From Pieris napi (Eukaryota > Arthropoda > Insecta > Lepidoptera > Pieridae): a stretch of DNA of 64,000 bases. The notes beneath the pieces were generated by a model that saw nothing but the letters and a program-made list of their open reading frames with translations, did not search any database and had not been told where the DNA came from. Each line of letters begins with the position of its first letter. Position 1 is the stretch's first letter. Of this stretch, positions 1 through 12,976 are shown in pieces. Position numbers and translations under genes: made by a program. The DNA lies in the NCBI RefSeq assembly GCF_905475465.1, contig NC_062242.1:4367501-4431500 (forward strand), in the 5' to 3' direction.

Positions 1-2530
1 CTACAACTTACGTGAGTTGACATCCAGAAATTGCATCTATAGTGAAATAGGGTTGGCAACTTTAAGAGGAAATCGTACGGGTGTAAAGTAAAAGCAGTAT
101 TCGCTTTAAATCGTACTATCACTCTTCACCGAAGCCTCCGTTTGCATGAACAGGAAAGGGACAGCTGCATCTCGGATTTATTATTATTAATATAATATGG
201 GGTATGATTTTTCATATTCCTAAGAATAATAGAAGTCTGAAAACTTACCGTAACTTTGTTTATCATGCTCTTAATGAGGTTTAAGTTTTCATTTAGTTTT
301 GGTTATTATTCTTATTTTATTTTTTATCTTTTTAGTTTAAGTTATTATTGATATTTAATTTTAATTTTATTTTGTGGTTGTTTGTTTCATTTTTTCCTTT
401 GATAGATTGCTTATGTTCTAATGTAATTGATGTGTATGTGTGTAAATTTCTGATGTCATATTTTCTTGTATTTTTTAGACATACACATTGTATAAAGAAA
501 TAAATAAATTAGTATGAGTTGGTCTGTGAAATGTTTAGTTTTTAAGTAATTATGAGTTATGTCATTGACGTCTTAAAATAGCCATATGTATGTTATTATA
601 TATATTACAAATATAGTCCTATTATAACAACTTTACTGCATAATTTTTATAATAATGCAAAAATAAAAACGTCGAAACGATTCGTCAAGAAAACATCAAA
701 TTTCGGATAATTGGTTTCTATTGAAATTTTGATAACTAATTTTCTGAGGTATGATACATACAAAGACAGGTTTAAAGTAAATATATAAGATAGTGCAATC
801 TGTTAACCCTATCCGAACGAGGGTCAGTATAAACTGGTAGATAACAGACACATTCTAGTTCGGAAGACGCGACCAGACGGCGCCAAATTTTATGACTCAC
901 TTTTGCCAAAATACCCATTCAATGCATTCGCCACTATTACTACAACCGTTGGGAGATAATAAAAATCACATTACTCGAAACAGACCCACGGTTCTGCAAT
1001 TCGTCTTGTCACTGAAAATAGTTATACATATACGAGTAAAGAAGCTATTACCCACGCTTTGATCTGAACTAACATAAAGCCAGCCTAAGCGTAGTTTTAG
1101 AGTCCCTATCTTTATAAACTTTAAAAGATAATTTTAATGTACCAAGTGGTAGATAATATAAAATGTTTAACTTAAGCCCCTAACCCATACGACGAAAGCT
1201 AAGCTATCTTCTTTGCTATAAATGATATGTAGATTTGATATGGACTGCTTTTAAATCGAATTCAATAGATTTTATATAACATTGAATTATCAATTAAGGA
1301 TCTTTATTTCTACGCGTACGTAATATAGAAAAATACGAAATAAATTATTCAATTATTCAAAGGGTCAATTATTCTCTGAGCGCTCTTTGAAATACCTTGA
1401 AATACGCCATTATCCAAATATTTTGGATATGATTTGTCGACCTTTATTTAAATACGAATTAATAATAAATTATTTGCAGGATATTTTACCATATCGACGG
1501 GAAGCACAGAACTAAATCTACTAATTATTTCATTTAATACAAAATCTTACATCTAAAATAATTCAGAATTTAGTAAAAGTACTATTATGAAAAAAAATGA
1601 ACTACAATGGTCAGATTTGTATATTAATAAAGATTTGTGCTATAATGATCAAGCAAATACTTTGAAATATTTTAAGAAGAAAATACCTTTAATAAACAAT
1701 TGCGCTTTTATTGAATGAAATATTTATTTAAGTGATATTTCTCGCTGTAAATTATATCGAAAGAAGTTCTTCTATTTATAAGATATCGAAAATATCTTGA
1801 GACTTGTACCTTACGTACTTACTAATTCAATTGCCTACTTATCTTATAAAACGATAGATTTATTATTAGTTCTTGCGTCTTTTCAAGAATTTTTATGAAT
1901 GTTTATTTTTTACATACAAATATATTATACCAATCGCTACAGTACCTGGGTATTAGGGGAAACCCGAATTAAAAACCAAATTAGAATTAGAAAGATTAGA
2001 CATGAGCACTAGACGGTATTTGCATAACGTCCTTATAATATAATTAATATCCACCCACTATTGCAAGAAATATAATAAAATGCTTCATTTTACTACGGTT
2101 AATTTGGTAAATTTATTACCCGTAAAAATTAATACATTAAGTGCATTTATTGAGGGGTGAAAATGTTCATTTACGTATGGTTAATACGCGTGAACATATC
2201 ACATTTAATTTCGCTTTTAAAATCAATCAATATACGATACATGGATGGTAAAGCATTTTCAATAAGCGTCGAAAATTTATAAAATACCTCTACTATTACT
2301 ACTACTAGACACTCAAACTATAATAGTTAGTTTATACTAAAATTTATAGTGCTTCAATATTGTTTTTTGGCACTAATGTTCACGTTCATTCTTGGTCATT
2401 TTCAACTATATATTTACTTTGTAAATGATGATGTGATGATTTTTTAAATAAAAGAAAATTTATTACGGCATGAGAAATGTAATTTAAAGCGCTCCTCACG
2501 CTGGTATCGCGGGGAGGAGTATATATGTTA
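1..2530. other. AT-rich stretch, no gene seen
   Basis: No exon or confident repeat was recognised. Bases 1-515 end in an A-rich tail (gaaataaataaatta), which could be the 3' end of an unidentified retroelement. A short stem (ctcctc/gaggag) lies near 2492-2519. Confidence 0.4.
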
Positions 2531-2837
2531 ACGTAAAATTGTAAACACCGTTAGATTGTAATCTATCTCGCGAGATTATAAACTGTCGAAAGATTGTGAA
2601 CCTCAGCTTACTGCTTACAATTTAACGTATTATTATTCGGTAGATTGTACTATACTAACTTAGTTATCATTCAAACTTCTTTGGTCAATTACAGATTAAT
2701 TTTACTTTCCAACAATTTCATATAACTACCCAATAATAATACGTTAAATTGTAAGCAGTTCGTTGAGGTTCACAATCTTTCGACAGTTTGTAATCTCGCG
2801 AGATAGATTACAATCTAACGGTGTTTACAATTTTACG
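2531..2837. mobile_element. Palindromic MITE with about 112-bp terminal inverted repeats
   Basis: The left arm 2531-2643 and right arm 2726-2837 are reverse complements with only a few mismatches; the outer end is CGTAAAATTGTAAACACCG. About 80 bp of unique AT-rich DNA separates them. There is no coding capacity: the 64-aa ORF here is read through the arm. A clear target duplication could not be fixed because the symmetry continues weakly into the flanks (tatatgt). The long arms would let any transcript fold into a hairpin. The superfamily is unassigned. Confidence 0.8.
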
Positions 2838-4567
2838 GTGACATATACAATGTTTCAAGTCAGTGTGAAATACGACTTCGAACGGTATTTAGTAGATAAT
2901 TTTAAATCGGAAGTAAAAAGTTTTGTTTTAGATATATACATTTTGTACAGCCTTTAATCGTGCGATTCACAACTAGGATACCATTCCTACCGTGGCAGTG
3001 AACCAATGTAATTCTCTATGTACATTATAAACTTGTAAATTGAGAAATTGCTCGTACAATGACCTGTTAGACCCAATGATCGAAAACATCAGACGTAGAA
3101 GACGGATCATCTACCTAAGGAAAATTATCAATTATCAGCCACAACCTTTTCAAACGCAGAATAACAAAAATACACTTTTGATTGTTAATAATTACCCAGT
3201 ATTTTTAACAATAAAAAGTGTATTAACTATGTTACCAATGTTTTGGACATTAATTTTAGTTATCACATTACCCTTACGGTCATCATATTTGGGATAGGTA
3301 GTTCAATGATCTTAGACTGTAGTAACTTTGGCTGACATTAAACATCGTAGTGACCCTAAGAACTAAACACTCGATCGTTTATGTTATTGATAATCTTGTC
3401 AACTCCCCTGTGTACCCCATCACCCCATTGGGGTGGCTGACTGGGGAAAAACTTTGCTAGCGCCCAACTACAATATCCATAAAAATATTTGACTCATTCC
3501 GTATCGCAATCTTTGTTATTTCCGCAGAAGCGTGAACAGCCCTTGTTGCGCATTGCGGCTCATAGCTGGGGTTGCTATGAGCTGACTTATAAATTGCTTT
3601 AATTTAATAGATCGCGACTGCGAAGTGAGGGGTTCACCGCTTTACACTCATTTTTCTCTGGGGACACTATCGTTACATAAATAACCGCGATTTCAAACTC
3701 CCAAGCTTTCATTGTAAACTTCCGACTAGATTGATGCGTTTTTGTTTTCTTTAAATTCTCCTTATGGGGTAGTTGCTTTTATAAAGCTATTTATTTTTGA
3801 ATTACCAAATTTAATTTAACATTTGGTTTCTTAGTCGCAACTAAAAACAAATAAAAATTTGTTGTCATGAATTCTGCTTTTAATTTACATCACGAAATTT
3901 ATTGTTTCGTCTGTTTTATAAAACTTTTGTACTACACATATGTATTTACTAGAATTCATACAATATTACACACAATGTTTTTTTATGCTTTTAAAAGATT
4001 GAATTTAATAATGAGATACAATCTAAAGCCAGAGATGAAATTTTTAAATAAAAGCCTAAAATAAGTCTCGGACACGTTTTGTCACGTTTATTTATTCTCA
4101 AAGATACGTGAGATTAGACATTTCGGTTAAATTTTAATACATTTCATATTTAATTCAATAAATGAAATAACTAATATCATATAATTAATATAAGAAACAA
4201 AATGTAGGCCATTAGAAAAGCATAATAAACAATAAAGATTTTTATCTGTGTGTGTATTTTTATCTTGATTCTAAACGAATTTCGTCACGGTATTTATAAC
4301 AAAGCCAAGCTCGGAGCACCATTCAGTGTGTATGATTAAAATCATATCAGGGCATAAATAATGATAAATTACTGTTAAACCATGCTGCTGGTATAAAAGG
4401 GAAATCACTCATAAATTTTGATTCCATAATCCTCAACTTAACTTTTAATCGGAAAAGGGATTTAACTTTTAATTGACTGCGAGACTGATACTAGATGTGT
4501 ATATATCAGAGACAATAAAACGACAATGGCGATACTGTCGCTGCCATTGTCATTTTATTATATCAAA
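2838..4567. other. Stretch without a supported gene; small hairpins
   Basis: Contains two perfect short stem-loops: CACCCCATTGGGGTG near 3424-3438, and gctcatagc/gctatgagc at 3558-3566 and 3574-3582. The 3340-3700 part is more GC-rich than its surroundings and may be an old repeat, which I cannot name. The short ORFs at 3040-3297 and 3867-4064 have no recognisable features. Confidence 0.4.
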
Positions 4568-4822
4568 GCCTTGCGATTCTGTAACTCACTTTTCGAACTC
4601 TCACAGCGGTTTTCGCAGCGGCGGTCGCGCTCAAATCAGTCGTAAAGCAGTCATTTTACGATATGGCATTCTGAGAAACAATAAACTACAAGCTTCCTCC
4701 GCTTGTCAAGACGTAATGTGAAATTGCTTAACAGAATACCATGAGATTCCAAAAATGACGTGAATGACGAAGGGAGCGTTGTTAGTGCGAGGTGAACTCA
4801 CGGATTAACAGAATCGCACGGC
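4568..4822. mobile_element. Short MITE, copy 1, with internal insertion
   Basis: It begins gccttgcgattctgtaactc, and for about 120 bases matches the reverse complement of the 9152-9321 copy. Its right end (cagaatcgcacggc) is the degraded partner repeat. It is about 85 bp longer than the other copy, so something was inserted or duplicated near 4700-4790. It is non-coding. Confidence 0.75.
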
Positions 4823-5048
4823 AGAGCTTATAACTTAACAACGTCAAAGTCGAATCAGTTAAAAACCGTTAATAGTAGTGGATTTGATTCGATAGTAATA
4901 TTAGCACTTTCCTTCAAACCGTTCATTTGTCACTCGTTCTCACGACTGCCGACTATGTAGTTTGTTTGGTTTCGGTCACGGAAGGAACACGAAGTTTCAC
5001 GAAACTTGTTCATCAGAAATTCGGGTTGCTACTACAGGCACTGTTTGG
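4823..5048. other. Spacer before LINE 3' end
   Basis: No feature recognised. Confidence 0.4.
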
Positions 5049-6655
5049 TTTTTTTTTTTTATAAAACAGGGGGCAAACGGGCAGGAGGCTCACCTGATGC
5101 TAAGTGATACCGCCGCCCATGGACACTCTCAATGCCAGAGGGCTCGCGAGTGCGTTGCCGGCCTTTCAGGAATCGGTACGCTCTTTTCATGAAGGACCCT
5201 AAGTCGAATTGGTTCGGAAATACCTCAATGGGCAGCTGGTTCCACAAAGTGGTGGTGCGCGGCAAAACTGCCTTGAAAAACGCTCAGTTGTGGAACGGCG
5301 GACGTCGAGGTGATACGGGTGGAATTTCGTACTCTGCCTCGACGTCCGATGACGAAACTCAGCTGCAGGTATTAATCCGAACAACTCCTCTGAACACTCT
5401 GCATGGTAAATGCGGTAGAAGATGCAGAGTGACCCCACATCTCTACGCAACGCCAAAGGATCAAGCCGCTCGGAAAGGGATTGGTCATCGACGATTCGAA
5501 CCGCTCTGCGTTGAATACGGTCAAGTGGAAGGAGCTGGTACTGGGGAGCCCCCGCCCAGAGGTGAGAGCAGTACTCCATGTGGGGCCGAATTTGCGCTTT
5601 ATATAGTTGCATGCGGTGGCCCGGAGTGAAGTATCGTCTCGCCTTGCTGAGCACACCAAGCTTTTTGGAGGCTAATTTAGCCTTTCCCTCCAAGTGACCG
5701 CGAAGCTGAACGTCGTTCGATATGTCAACGCCAAGTATTCCAATGCTGGCTGTGGCTTTAAGAAGAGTGTTTTCGAAAAGAGGAGTAGCGACAAAGGGTG
5801 TTTTTTAGCGGAAAACGCGCAAATTTGTGTCTTCTTGGGGTTAAATTGGACTAGGTTTAGTCTGCCCCAGTCTGAGACTCCACGTAGTAGAGTTTCGACT
5901 TCAGACACAAGTTTGTTCCGGTACTCATCGACAACTGCCCGAGAAATACCTGCCCGGCCAGTGTAAAAAGTATCCCCAGTGCTGTCATCCGCATAGCAAT
6001 GAATGTTGCTAAGTTGCAACATATCATTGATATGCAGAAGAAACAGGGTCGGGGATAGAACACAGCCTTGTGGGACCCCCGCGTTCACGGGTTTAAGGTC
6101 GGAGCATGCTCCGTCGATGACGACCTTGATGCTCCGATCGGCCAGAAAGCTGGAGATCCAATCGCATAATTTCTCGGGTAGCCCATAGGCTGGAAGCTTC
6201 GAGAGCAGTGCTCTGTGCCACACCCGATCGAAGGCTTTCGCTATGTCCAAACTAACCGCCAGCGCCTCCCCCTTGGACTCAATTGCCTCTGCCCATCTAT
6301 GTGTAAGGTATACAAGAAGGTCACCAGCCGAACGACCACGACGAAAGCCGTACTGATAATCGCTAATCAGGTGTTGGCCCTCTAGATACCTCAAGAGCTG
6401 GCAGTTAACAATGGATTCCATTATTTTGGAGAACAAGGAGGTTATGGCTATTGGGCGATAGTTGGACGGATAGTTTGGTAAGGTTCTCAATTACCCCTAC
6501 CCGACAACAAAGGCCTGTTTGAAGTCCCGACATATTTTAACGAATCCGGATGATCCCATCGCAATAGCTAATAACCATTTGAAAGCCGCACAGTTTTTTT
6601 AAAGAAATAACCGCCTTAACCGGGGAAGGCGGAGTCCTGCCCTTCAGGCTATTGA
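5049..6655 (-). mobile_element. 5'-truncated non-LTR retrotransposon (CR1/Jockey-like), broken
   Basis: Reverse transcriptase is readable on the minus strand from about 6490 to 5672: SNYRPIAITSLFSKIMESI, QYGFRRGRSAGD, SLDIAKAFDRVWH (catalytic Asp), NAGVPQGCVLSPTLF and the catalytic HCYADD. The frame then shifts near 5690. The C-terminal domain continues at 5693-5199 (MEYCSHLWAGAP, DRIQRRAVRIV) and shifts again to 5265-5059, which carries LWNQLPIEVF and ends in the HGRRYHLASGEPPARLPPVL tail. The element ends in a poly-A tract (poly-T on the plus strand) at 5048-5060. Upstream of 6490 two stops interrupt recognisable RT sequence to about 6655. It has no endonuclease or ORF1, so it is dead on arrival. 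Confidence 0.9.
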
Positions 6656-6703
6656 CGGACATACGAAAATTATAAGTAGCAAGTGTAGTTAAACTTTAAC
6701 TAA

Positions 6704-6735
6704 CTCGGTTTGACTTTAACTAAAGTCAAACCGAG
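6704..6735. repeat. Near-perfect palindrome, 15-bp stem, 2-base loop
   Basis: ctcggtttgactttA and its exact complement TaaagtcaaaccgaG flank an AC dinucleotide. It lies just upstream, in transcript terms, of the truncated LINE and is not part of a recognised element. Confidence 0.9.
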
Positions 6736-8146
6736 GGTCGACCTTTCTTCAGGCGACATTAGCCCTTATATAAGTATATTGATTAGTTAATATGTCCGGC
6801 AAGTTAGAAAGTTATCTTCTACATACTGTAGAACACAGTACATACGTTATACGGCAAATACACTTCGGAATTAATTTTCTTTGTTTTAAACTCTTGGAAG
6901 TAACGTCAAATACCACTAAGTGTTTGCTACAAGGCTCTAGATAAAAGAAAAATAAACATTCAAACCAGACATTGCCAGTTAGAATTATCTATGAATGAAA
7001 AACTAATGACCTAAAATATTTTTTTTTAAATATGTCGTAGGTATGTTCTTTTTAAAGTACTCGTAAGTTAAATATTACCAAATTATTTGTCAAACTGTAT
7101 ACTATAGAAACATACATCAGAGAAACACGATATAGGGTAAATAAAAATAATTTGTCTGTATTTCATTTAATGAAACACATAAATTCGGGTTGGCACAACT
7201 ACGAAGTATGCTTTAACAATCCAAATATAGAGAAGATTTTTTCAGTCATAGAAATTTGTGGAATTTTACATCTATTTCAGTTCAACAGGTATGAATATAT
7301 ACTATCTGATCACAACACCAAGTTTAAGTACATCAGCATTTTACTACTAAACCGTTGTAGAATTTTTTATTTGGGTTAGATAATCAAAACGTGTTCAGTG
7401 ACATTGTTATAAGGAAAGAAAATTAATAGTAGTATTATTATAATACCGCCTTATTCATTGTTAATAAACTTGTAGCAATTTTCGTCTTAAATATATAAGT
7501 ATCTTTAATAGTATTATTACTAAAAATTAAATTGTAACTAACCAATTTCGTATACAAACTAATTGTAAATTGAGCGTTGTAAGTGTTTGAGCTGCACTAA
7601 CAAAGATAGAGTTTAGTTAATTAAAATTTTCTCGCTTGAGAAAAATAAAAAAGAGAGGGAAATTTAGAATTGCATTGAGATAAGGAATGGAAATCTATTT
7701 TTATAACAAGATGAAAAGAATGTTTTCATTAAATCTTTGTAAATAAAAATGTAGCGAAACAATTACAACTGAAAAAACAACAATTAGTTTTAATATGAAC
7801 GTATTCATTCCTTAAAATAAAAATAATTGAAGTATGTCATTCAAGGTGATCGATCGGTGAGTGATTTTCACACACATTGAATCATTAATGTGATGGAGAC
7901 CGATTTTGAGATAACAGTTGCTAGCAATTACTCGAGCACAAATTCCGACTAAACACTACTACTACTGTATGTTTACTTAAAATTAAGTATTAAAGCTTTT
8001 AAATATTTGTTATTGATAACAATCAACTTTCTAAATAAGTGTAAGGTCTATAAAATACAAGAAAGCGTCTATTTAAATAAGAAATTATTATTTAAAATGT
8101 ACAAAGCAAATTAAAATATAAATGCCGCTGAAAACTAGTCAACTTA
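6736..8146. other. AT-rich stretch, nothing recognised
   Basis: Only short ORFs without features and a minor (act)n run near 7960 were seen. Confidence 0.4.
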
Positions 8147-8617
8147 GGACTGTTTCACACGTACCACAACCACACCACATCGCAACGACAAAATACGGTC
8201 AAGCAGTGGTTATGTGTGAATAGTGTCGCTGCAGCTTTTTGTAGTTGCGTTGTGGTGCCGACAAAATGTCGATGTGGTTGCATTGTCGCCAGTAGTTGCG
8301 ATGCGGTTACGACCAAACTCATGGAATTCGAAGATGAAACTTTGTCACCTTAGTCAAACGTAGAATGAATGAACCGGGCGAGGGGAAAGCGGCGGGCGCG
8401 CACTGTCGTTGCGTCTACGCAACGTTTTGTTTGCGATGTGGTCGGCCACTAGTTCGCAGTGCCTCTGGTGGTCGCGTTGTGGTTGCGATGTGGTCGGTAT
8501 CACACACACGCTCCAAAACGACTTCAAAATGTGGTACATGTGAATAGTCCTATTCATTATCAAAACAAAATATACGCCCGGCCACGTGGTGTGGTTGTGG
8601 TACGTGTGAAAAGGCCC
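8147..8617. mobile_element. PIF/Harbinger-like MITE, 471 bp
   Basis: The ends are inverted repeats of about 32 bp: GGACTGTTTCACACG at the left, and the complement of GGGCCTTTTCACACG at the right, both continuing TACCACAACCACACCAC. Both sides are flanked by TTA, the 3-bp target duplication expected for PIF/Harbinger. The interior carries repeated GCGATGTGGT-type motifs on both strands (about 8175, 8265, 8295, 8435, 8485), likely transposase contact sites. It has no transposase; the two overlapping ORFs are shadows of the repeat. Confidence 0.85.
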
Positions 8618-9151
8618 TTAGGGGTTTGTCTCTAGTGTGAGAACTGGCGTCATCAAAATAAATAATAGCGATACTATTACTATACTAGTCACTAGGCCAA
8701 CGCTGGTTCATAAAAGTCAAATAACGATAATGAAAAATTTCGGTCATGATAATATATGGATTATTATTAATGCATATAACAGACAATATATATACCATTT
8801 CAGTACAAACTTTCAGAAAACTATTAGTCCTTACGCAATTGTTTAATATTATTATATACGACTGTAATCAAAAAATGTTCTCGTAGACATGTAAGCAATA
8901 ATTACTAATAAAGAATTCTTAGTACGATAAATAATACATTTTTTTATAAATAATTAATTATTTGAATACTATCAGATAAGTAAATTTTACGGAATTCACA
9001 AAATATGTAGTAAATTCACGTTCGTCGTAATGATAAAAGTTAATTTGTTTTCATATTCAGCATACCATCTACGAATGAAATAACAACAATTCGAGGAATT
9101 TATTTTAAAACAAACGCTTGGTATAATATAAAAATATGAAATAACATAACA
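8618..9151. other. AT-rich spacer
   Basis: Nothing supported. Confidence 0.4.
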
Positions 9152-9321
9152 GCCCTGCGATTCTGTAACTCACTTTTCGAACTCGGTGGGAACTCGTAGT
9201 TTATTGTTTATCAGAATGCCAAATCATAAAATGACTGCTTCACGACTGATTTGAGGGCGACCGCGCGCCGATGCGAAAACCGCTGTTTGAGTTCGAAAAG
9301 TGAGTTACAGAATCGCAGGGC
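9152..9321. mobile_element. Short MITE, copy 2, intact (170 bp)
   Basis: The terminal inverted repeats, about 33 bp, are gccctgcgattctgtaactc inward from 9152 and its complement ending at 9321. The inner part matches copy 1 (4568-4822) in inverted orientation, confirming a dispersed family. It is non-coding. The target duplication is not clear and the superfamily is unassigned. Confidence 0.85.
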
Positions 9322-12300
9322 AGTGTTTCGAATAAAACTGTAAAGGTATCGTAGATAGTGAAACTATTCATCGTGAGTTTAATTTAAAGTTGTAATTTTG
9401 ATTAGATGCGCCATAAAAGTTTTCTCATTTGAATTTTTAGATCTTATTGCCAAAATCGCTCGGATCTGAATCAGAGAGTGTCGTGGGAAAACTGCCAAAT
9501 GCCAGTACATACAACCGAGGGCCAAGCTTGTATGTTTGCGTAAATGGTGGTTGTGATTAATAGCTTAATACAATTTCGAATGTGCGTGAAATGGTCTTAA
9601 ATGCTCTTGAAAAATGATGGTCGCATTGTTTTGTTGGTATTCGGCTCAACAGTTCTATAAATATTTTATGTTTGTATATTATGTTTTAAAACCTGAAAAG
9701 TTTTTGGGCTTCTTAATGCTTATGCAAGATAAAGTGGTAGCTTTAGTGACTGACCTCATGCTTTCCAAAATTATATAATAAACCATTTTTTTCGCTCTCT
9801 AAAAGCAAAAAAGGTAAAAATCGAAAACTTTACGCGGCGCTTATTAAATGATATTGTACAAAGGGACATAGTGTTTATTATGCAGATTTTTTAATGAATG
9901 TTCACAAAAAATACCTTTCATCCTGAAACAGTTATTCGCGTCGTAACCGAATGTAAAAGAAACGGGCAGAACAGAAAATAAAGTGACCTTTTATATATTT
10001 TATATGTAACAAAGTAATATTATCCACGTTATTACTTAGTATTTTACAATGGAAATTCATTACCGCCGGCAGTTTATTCCCAGCATTTCTTAAACAAGGA
10101 GGTTTTAAGCTTTTATTAGGTTGTGATCAGATAGTTGGTGCCTAGCTACAATTTTTATTAGTATCTATAATTTATCTGATGACATATGTGAAGATCAGTA
10201 ATATGCATACTTCTCGGTACTCAGTGCTGTATGACATCCCTCCATTTTCGGATCCATCTGAAAAAAATGGAAATACGTTAGTTTCAATTCTTTCTATAAT
10301 GTGTAATTACAAACCATTACACAAACTACATTCCGATCAATCAAGGAAAGTAATTCAGGTTGGCCACGCAGTCTTTCATCAATCAAAGACCAGGAAAACA
10401 AAAGTTAAATAAATTCTTTGTATTAATTATAGAAATGTAGAAATAAATTATTGCAGGTTTGTTTGAGTGTTCAATAGCAGAACTTAGGCCACTGACTATC
10501 TTCTTCTTTACGTTAACCATTCACAAACCTAGTCGCTACCATTTCGTTTACCATTATAATAATTACGTGGCGAATAGGAAAAATCCTTCAATTCAATTTA
10601 CATGGTACGCAATGCGCTACGTTCCGCAATGAAATTACGCAATATGGGCTAATGGATGCATTATTCAAAACTGTGGAACTAAATTGATATCAGGGTAAAT
10701 TACGGTAAACATGCTTATTAAAACTGAAAATACGAACTTTTACCACAAGTTAATCGTTATCAACCTTCATATTAGAACATAGTGAGTTTATACCATCACT
10801 GTGTCCGCGATAAATTGGGTTTTATAACCTACATTTCACAAATGGAATGCTTTTTATGAAATTAAAGCTCAAAAAATCCATTCTGTTTGTGTATGTATCC
10901 AGTACCTGTACAAGCAGATAGAATATTGGTGTTTTATGTCCGCTTGCTCTTTTAGGATTTTCAAATGCTCTTATTATGGAATACAGGAAATTCTTTGTGT
11001 TCAGTTACTTCAAACGATTCCGCGGAAGATTAACTTGACTCAAAACATAAAACGAAAAAGGGTTTTTGTTAAAAAAAGATAAGCGTTTAAGAATTCTTGG
11101 TGAGAACAACAAATATAAATTTGTGCTAATTCCTGAAATGTGATACGCTATTATTTTAGTTTTACAAATAATATGTAACTGACCCATAATAATCTACTTT
11201 ATTACTTTTAATTAAAGGAATAATATTATAAATTATCTAGGCATACTAATGAGACTAGGTCAGATGCTAACAAATTTAATAATTAATGGCTATAAAAAGA
11301 TTTCGTAGACTAATCTCTTTCACATAAACGGTAGGTAAAATTATATTTACAAACAACATAGCATTCGATAATTTACAGCCTTACTGCTATTCGGTTAAAA
11401 ACTACTCTTTATGATAACTTAAGTCATAGGTTCAGAAAACATCTTTTGAACTTTGCTCTTTATGCAAATATTCAATATCCAATAAAAATTAAATACCAAT
11501 AAAAATCTAACGTTGCGACTTTCGAACGAAGTTTACCTTATAGTGTAGTTTGTAGAGAAAGAAAAAAATTAAATGAGCAATTCCGAAGCGAAATACTTTA
11601 AGCGGAGTATTTAAAAAGGTAATCTTTCTAGTTCTAGTTTAAAAGTCTATCGATATGCGTCATTTCACTGAATCTTGAAGCAAATTTAAAATGTGCCTCT
11701 AAGTGAACTTATTTTTAGTATGATCGCAAAAAATATAAGGAAACTAAGAATAGTAAACTTTCCGTTATCAGAAATTCTAAAAGACCTAGGTATATCAAAA
11801 AAATATTTTTCTTGGGTTTATAAAAAAAGTGAGGATTTAGTCATCCATTGTTCAAACGAACCCATTATATATAATATAACCCATATTTCTATTTAAAAAG
11901 CGGCTATAGGAAAACATATTAGAATTCTCTACTGTGTCAAGTAAAAGTAGTAAGCTGTTTCTACGTGCCCAACAAGGAAGGAAAATATCGTGAGCAAACC
12001 ACGGTATGCTTTAAGCGTAAAGAAAGAAAAGGCGCAGATTGAAAAGACAATGAAACGCTAAAGGCGTATTAAAATACACGCACAAATGTGTGTGTATCAT
12101 ATTATAAAATAAGTATTCACCTGAGTATTTAGGATAGGATAGAGGAATAATTTCATGGACAAGATAGCTTAACGCTATGATGGATTAAACCACAATGATC
12201 TATCAAAATGTCAGCTGATGGTGTGTCATACCTTCAATATGTATATGTAGTGCTATCAATTTACGAGTCTATTATAATCTAGATGCACGGAAAAACTTTA

Positions 12301-12831
12301 TAAAAGTACCAACATAAAATAATCATATCTATCATATATTTATCCTGTAAAGTTGGAGTAGCTACTGTTTTAGTAGGTACTGTGAACAGATCTATTATTA
12401 TATATTATAATCAGTGTTTGTGCTTTCCTACTTGGAATATTGTATATTTTGCAAAAGTACTCTACATCTGCGATAAACGCGCTGATTGAATGCATGTTAG
12501 ACCAATTGCTTTAGAATTCAGGTAGATAAAACTCGTTAAATAAATCTGTGACGACTAATTTATTTGATCACAGCCAGCACAAAATATAAACACGGACTTA
12601 CTATTAACACCACACAATTTGGCATCAGGTACTAAATGATTTTAGTGAAGCAAATCACGTAATCCAAAATGGATTTTTTTATATTAATATCTAAGAAAAT
12701 CATTTTTTTACGAGAAGTATGTACATATTTAATAGGATCAATAAGTTTCATAAAATCTTTTTTTTTGTAGTAGAGTATAGAATATAATAATATGCACACC
12801 GAATATTAAGGGTGACGTGGTGTATACTTAC
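9322..12831. other. Probable intron or 3' flank of the Beat-like gene
   Basis: AT-rich. The short ORFs at 10179-10412, 11005-11187 and 11693-11896 show no domain, composition shift or splice context. If exon E is terminal, the 3' UTR would begin at 12805; no obvious polyadenylation signal immediately follows on the minus strand. Confidence 0.4.
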
Positions 12832-12976
12832 TATTAAAAGATATACGATGTATGGGGAAGACGATAGCTTCCCTCGTCTCAGGGAGTGGGGCAATGGTAG
12901 TCCCTCCACCTTCTTCCTCAACCACCCTCTCGTGGCTTCTGAAGTATATCGAATATATCGCCGCTGAACACCGGAT
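12832..12976 (-). CDS. beat-like: Beat-like exon E: end of Ig domain 2 and start of C-terminal tail
   Basis: The acceptor is gtttgaacag, phase 0, continuing exon D. The exon opens IRCSAAIYSIYFRSHERVVE, which gives the second Ig2 cysteine and the Beat-type Y-x-x-S-x-E closing motif. A tail rich in Glu, Gly and Pro follows (EEEGGG, TIAPLPETRE). Two endings are possible. A strong donor, gtaagtat, follows base 12832 and would leave phase 1. Without splicing the frame runs nine more codons (NSKYTPRHP region) to a TAA ending at 12806. I prefer splicing because Beat tails are usually longer and the donor is near-consensus, but no next exon was recognised between 1 and 12831. Confidence 0.82.

Noticed and set aside
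3040..3297. 85-aa ORF with a hydrophobic C-terminus
   Set aside because: No homology-like motif, AT-driven composition, and no promoter or splice context.
4391..4400. TATA box (gtataaaagg) as a promoter
   Set aside because: No coding exon or transcript start context follows on the plus strand; in AT-rich DNA such matches are expected.
5132..5629. 165-aa plus-strand ORF
   Set aside because: It is antisense to the LINE reverse transcriptase C-terminal region on the minus strand.
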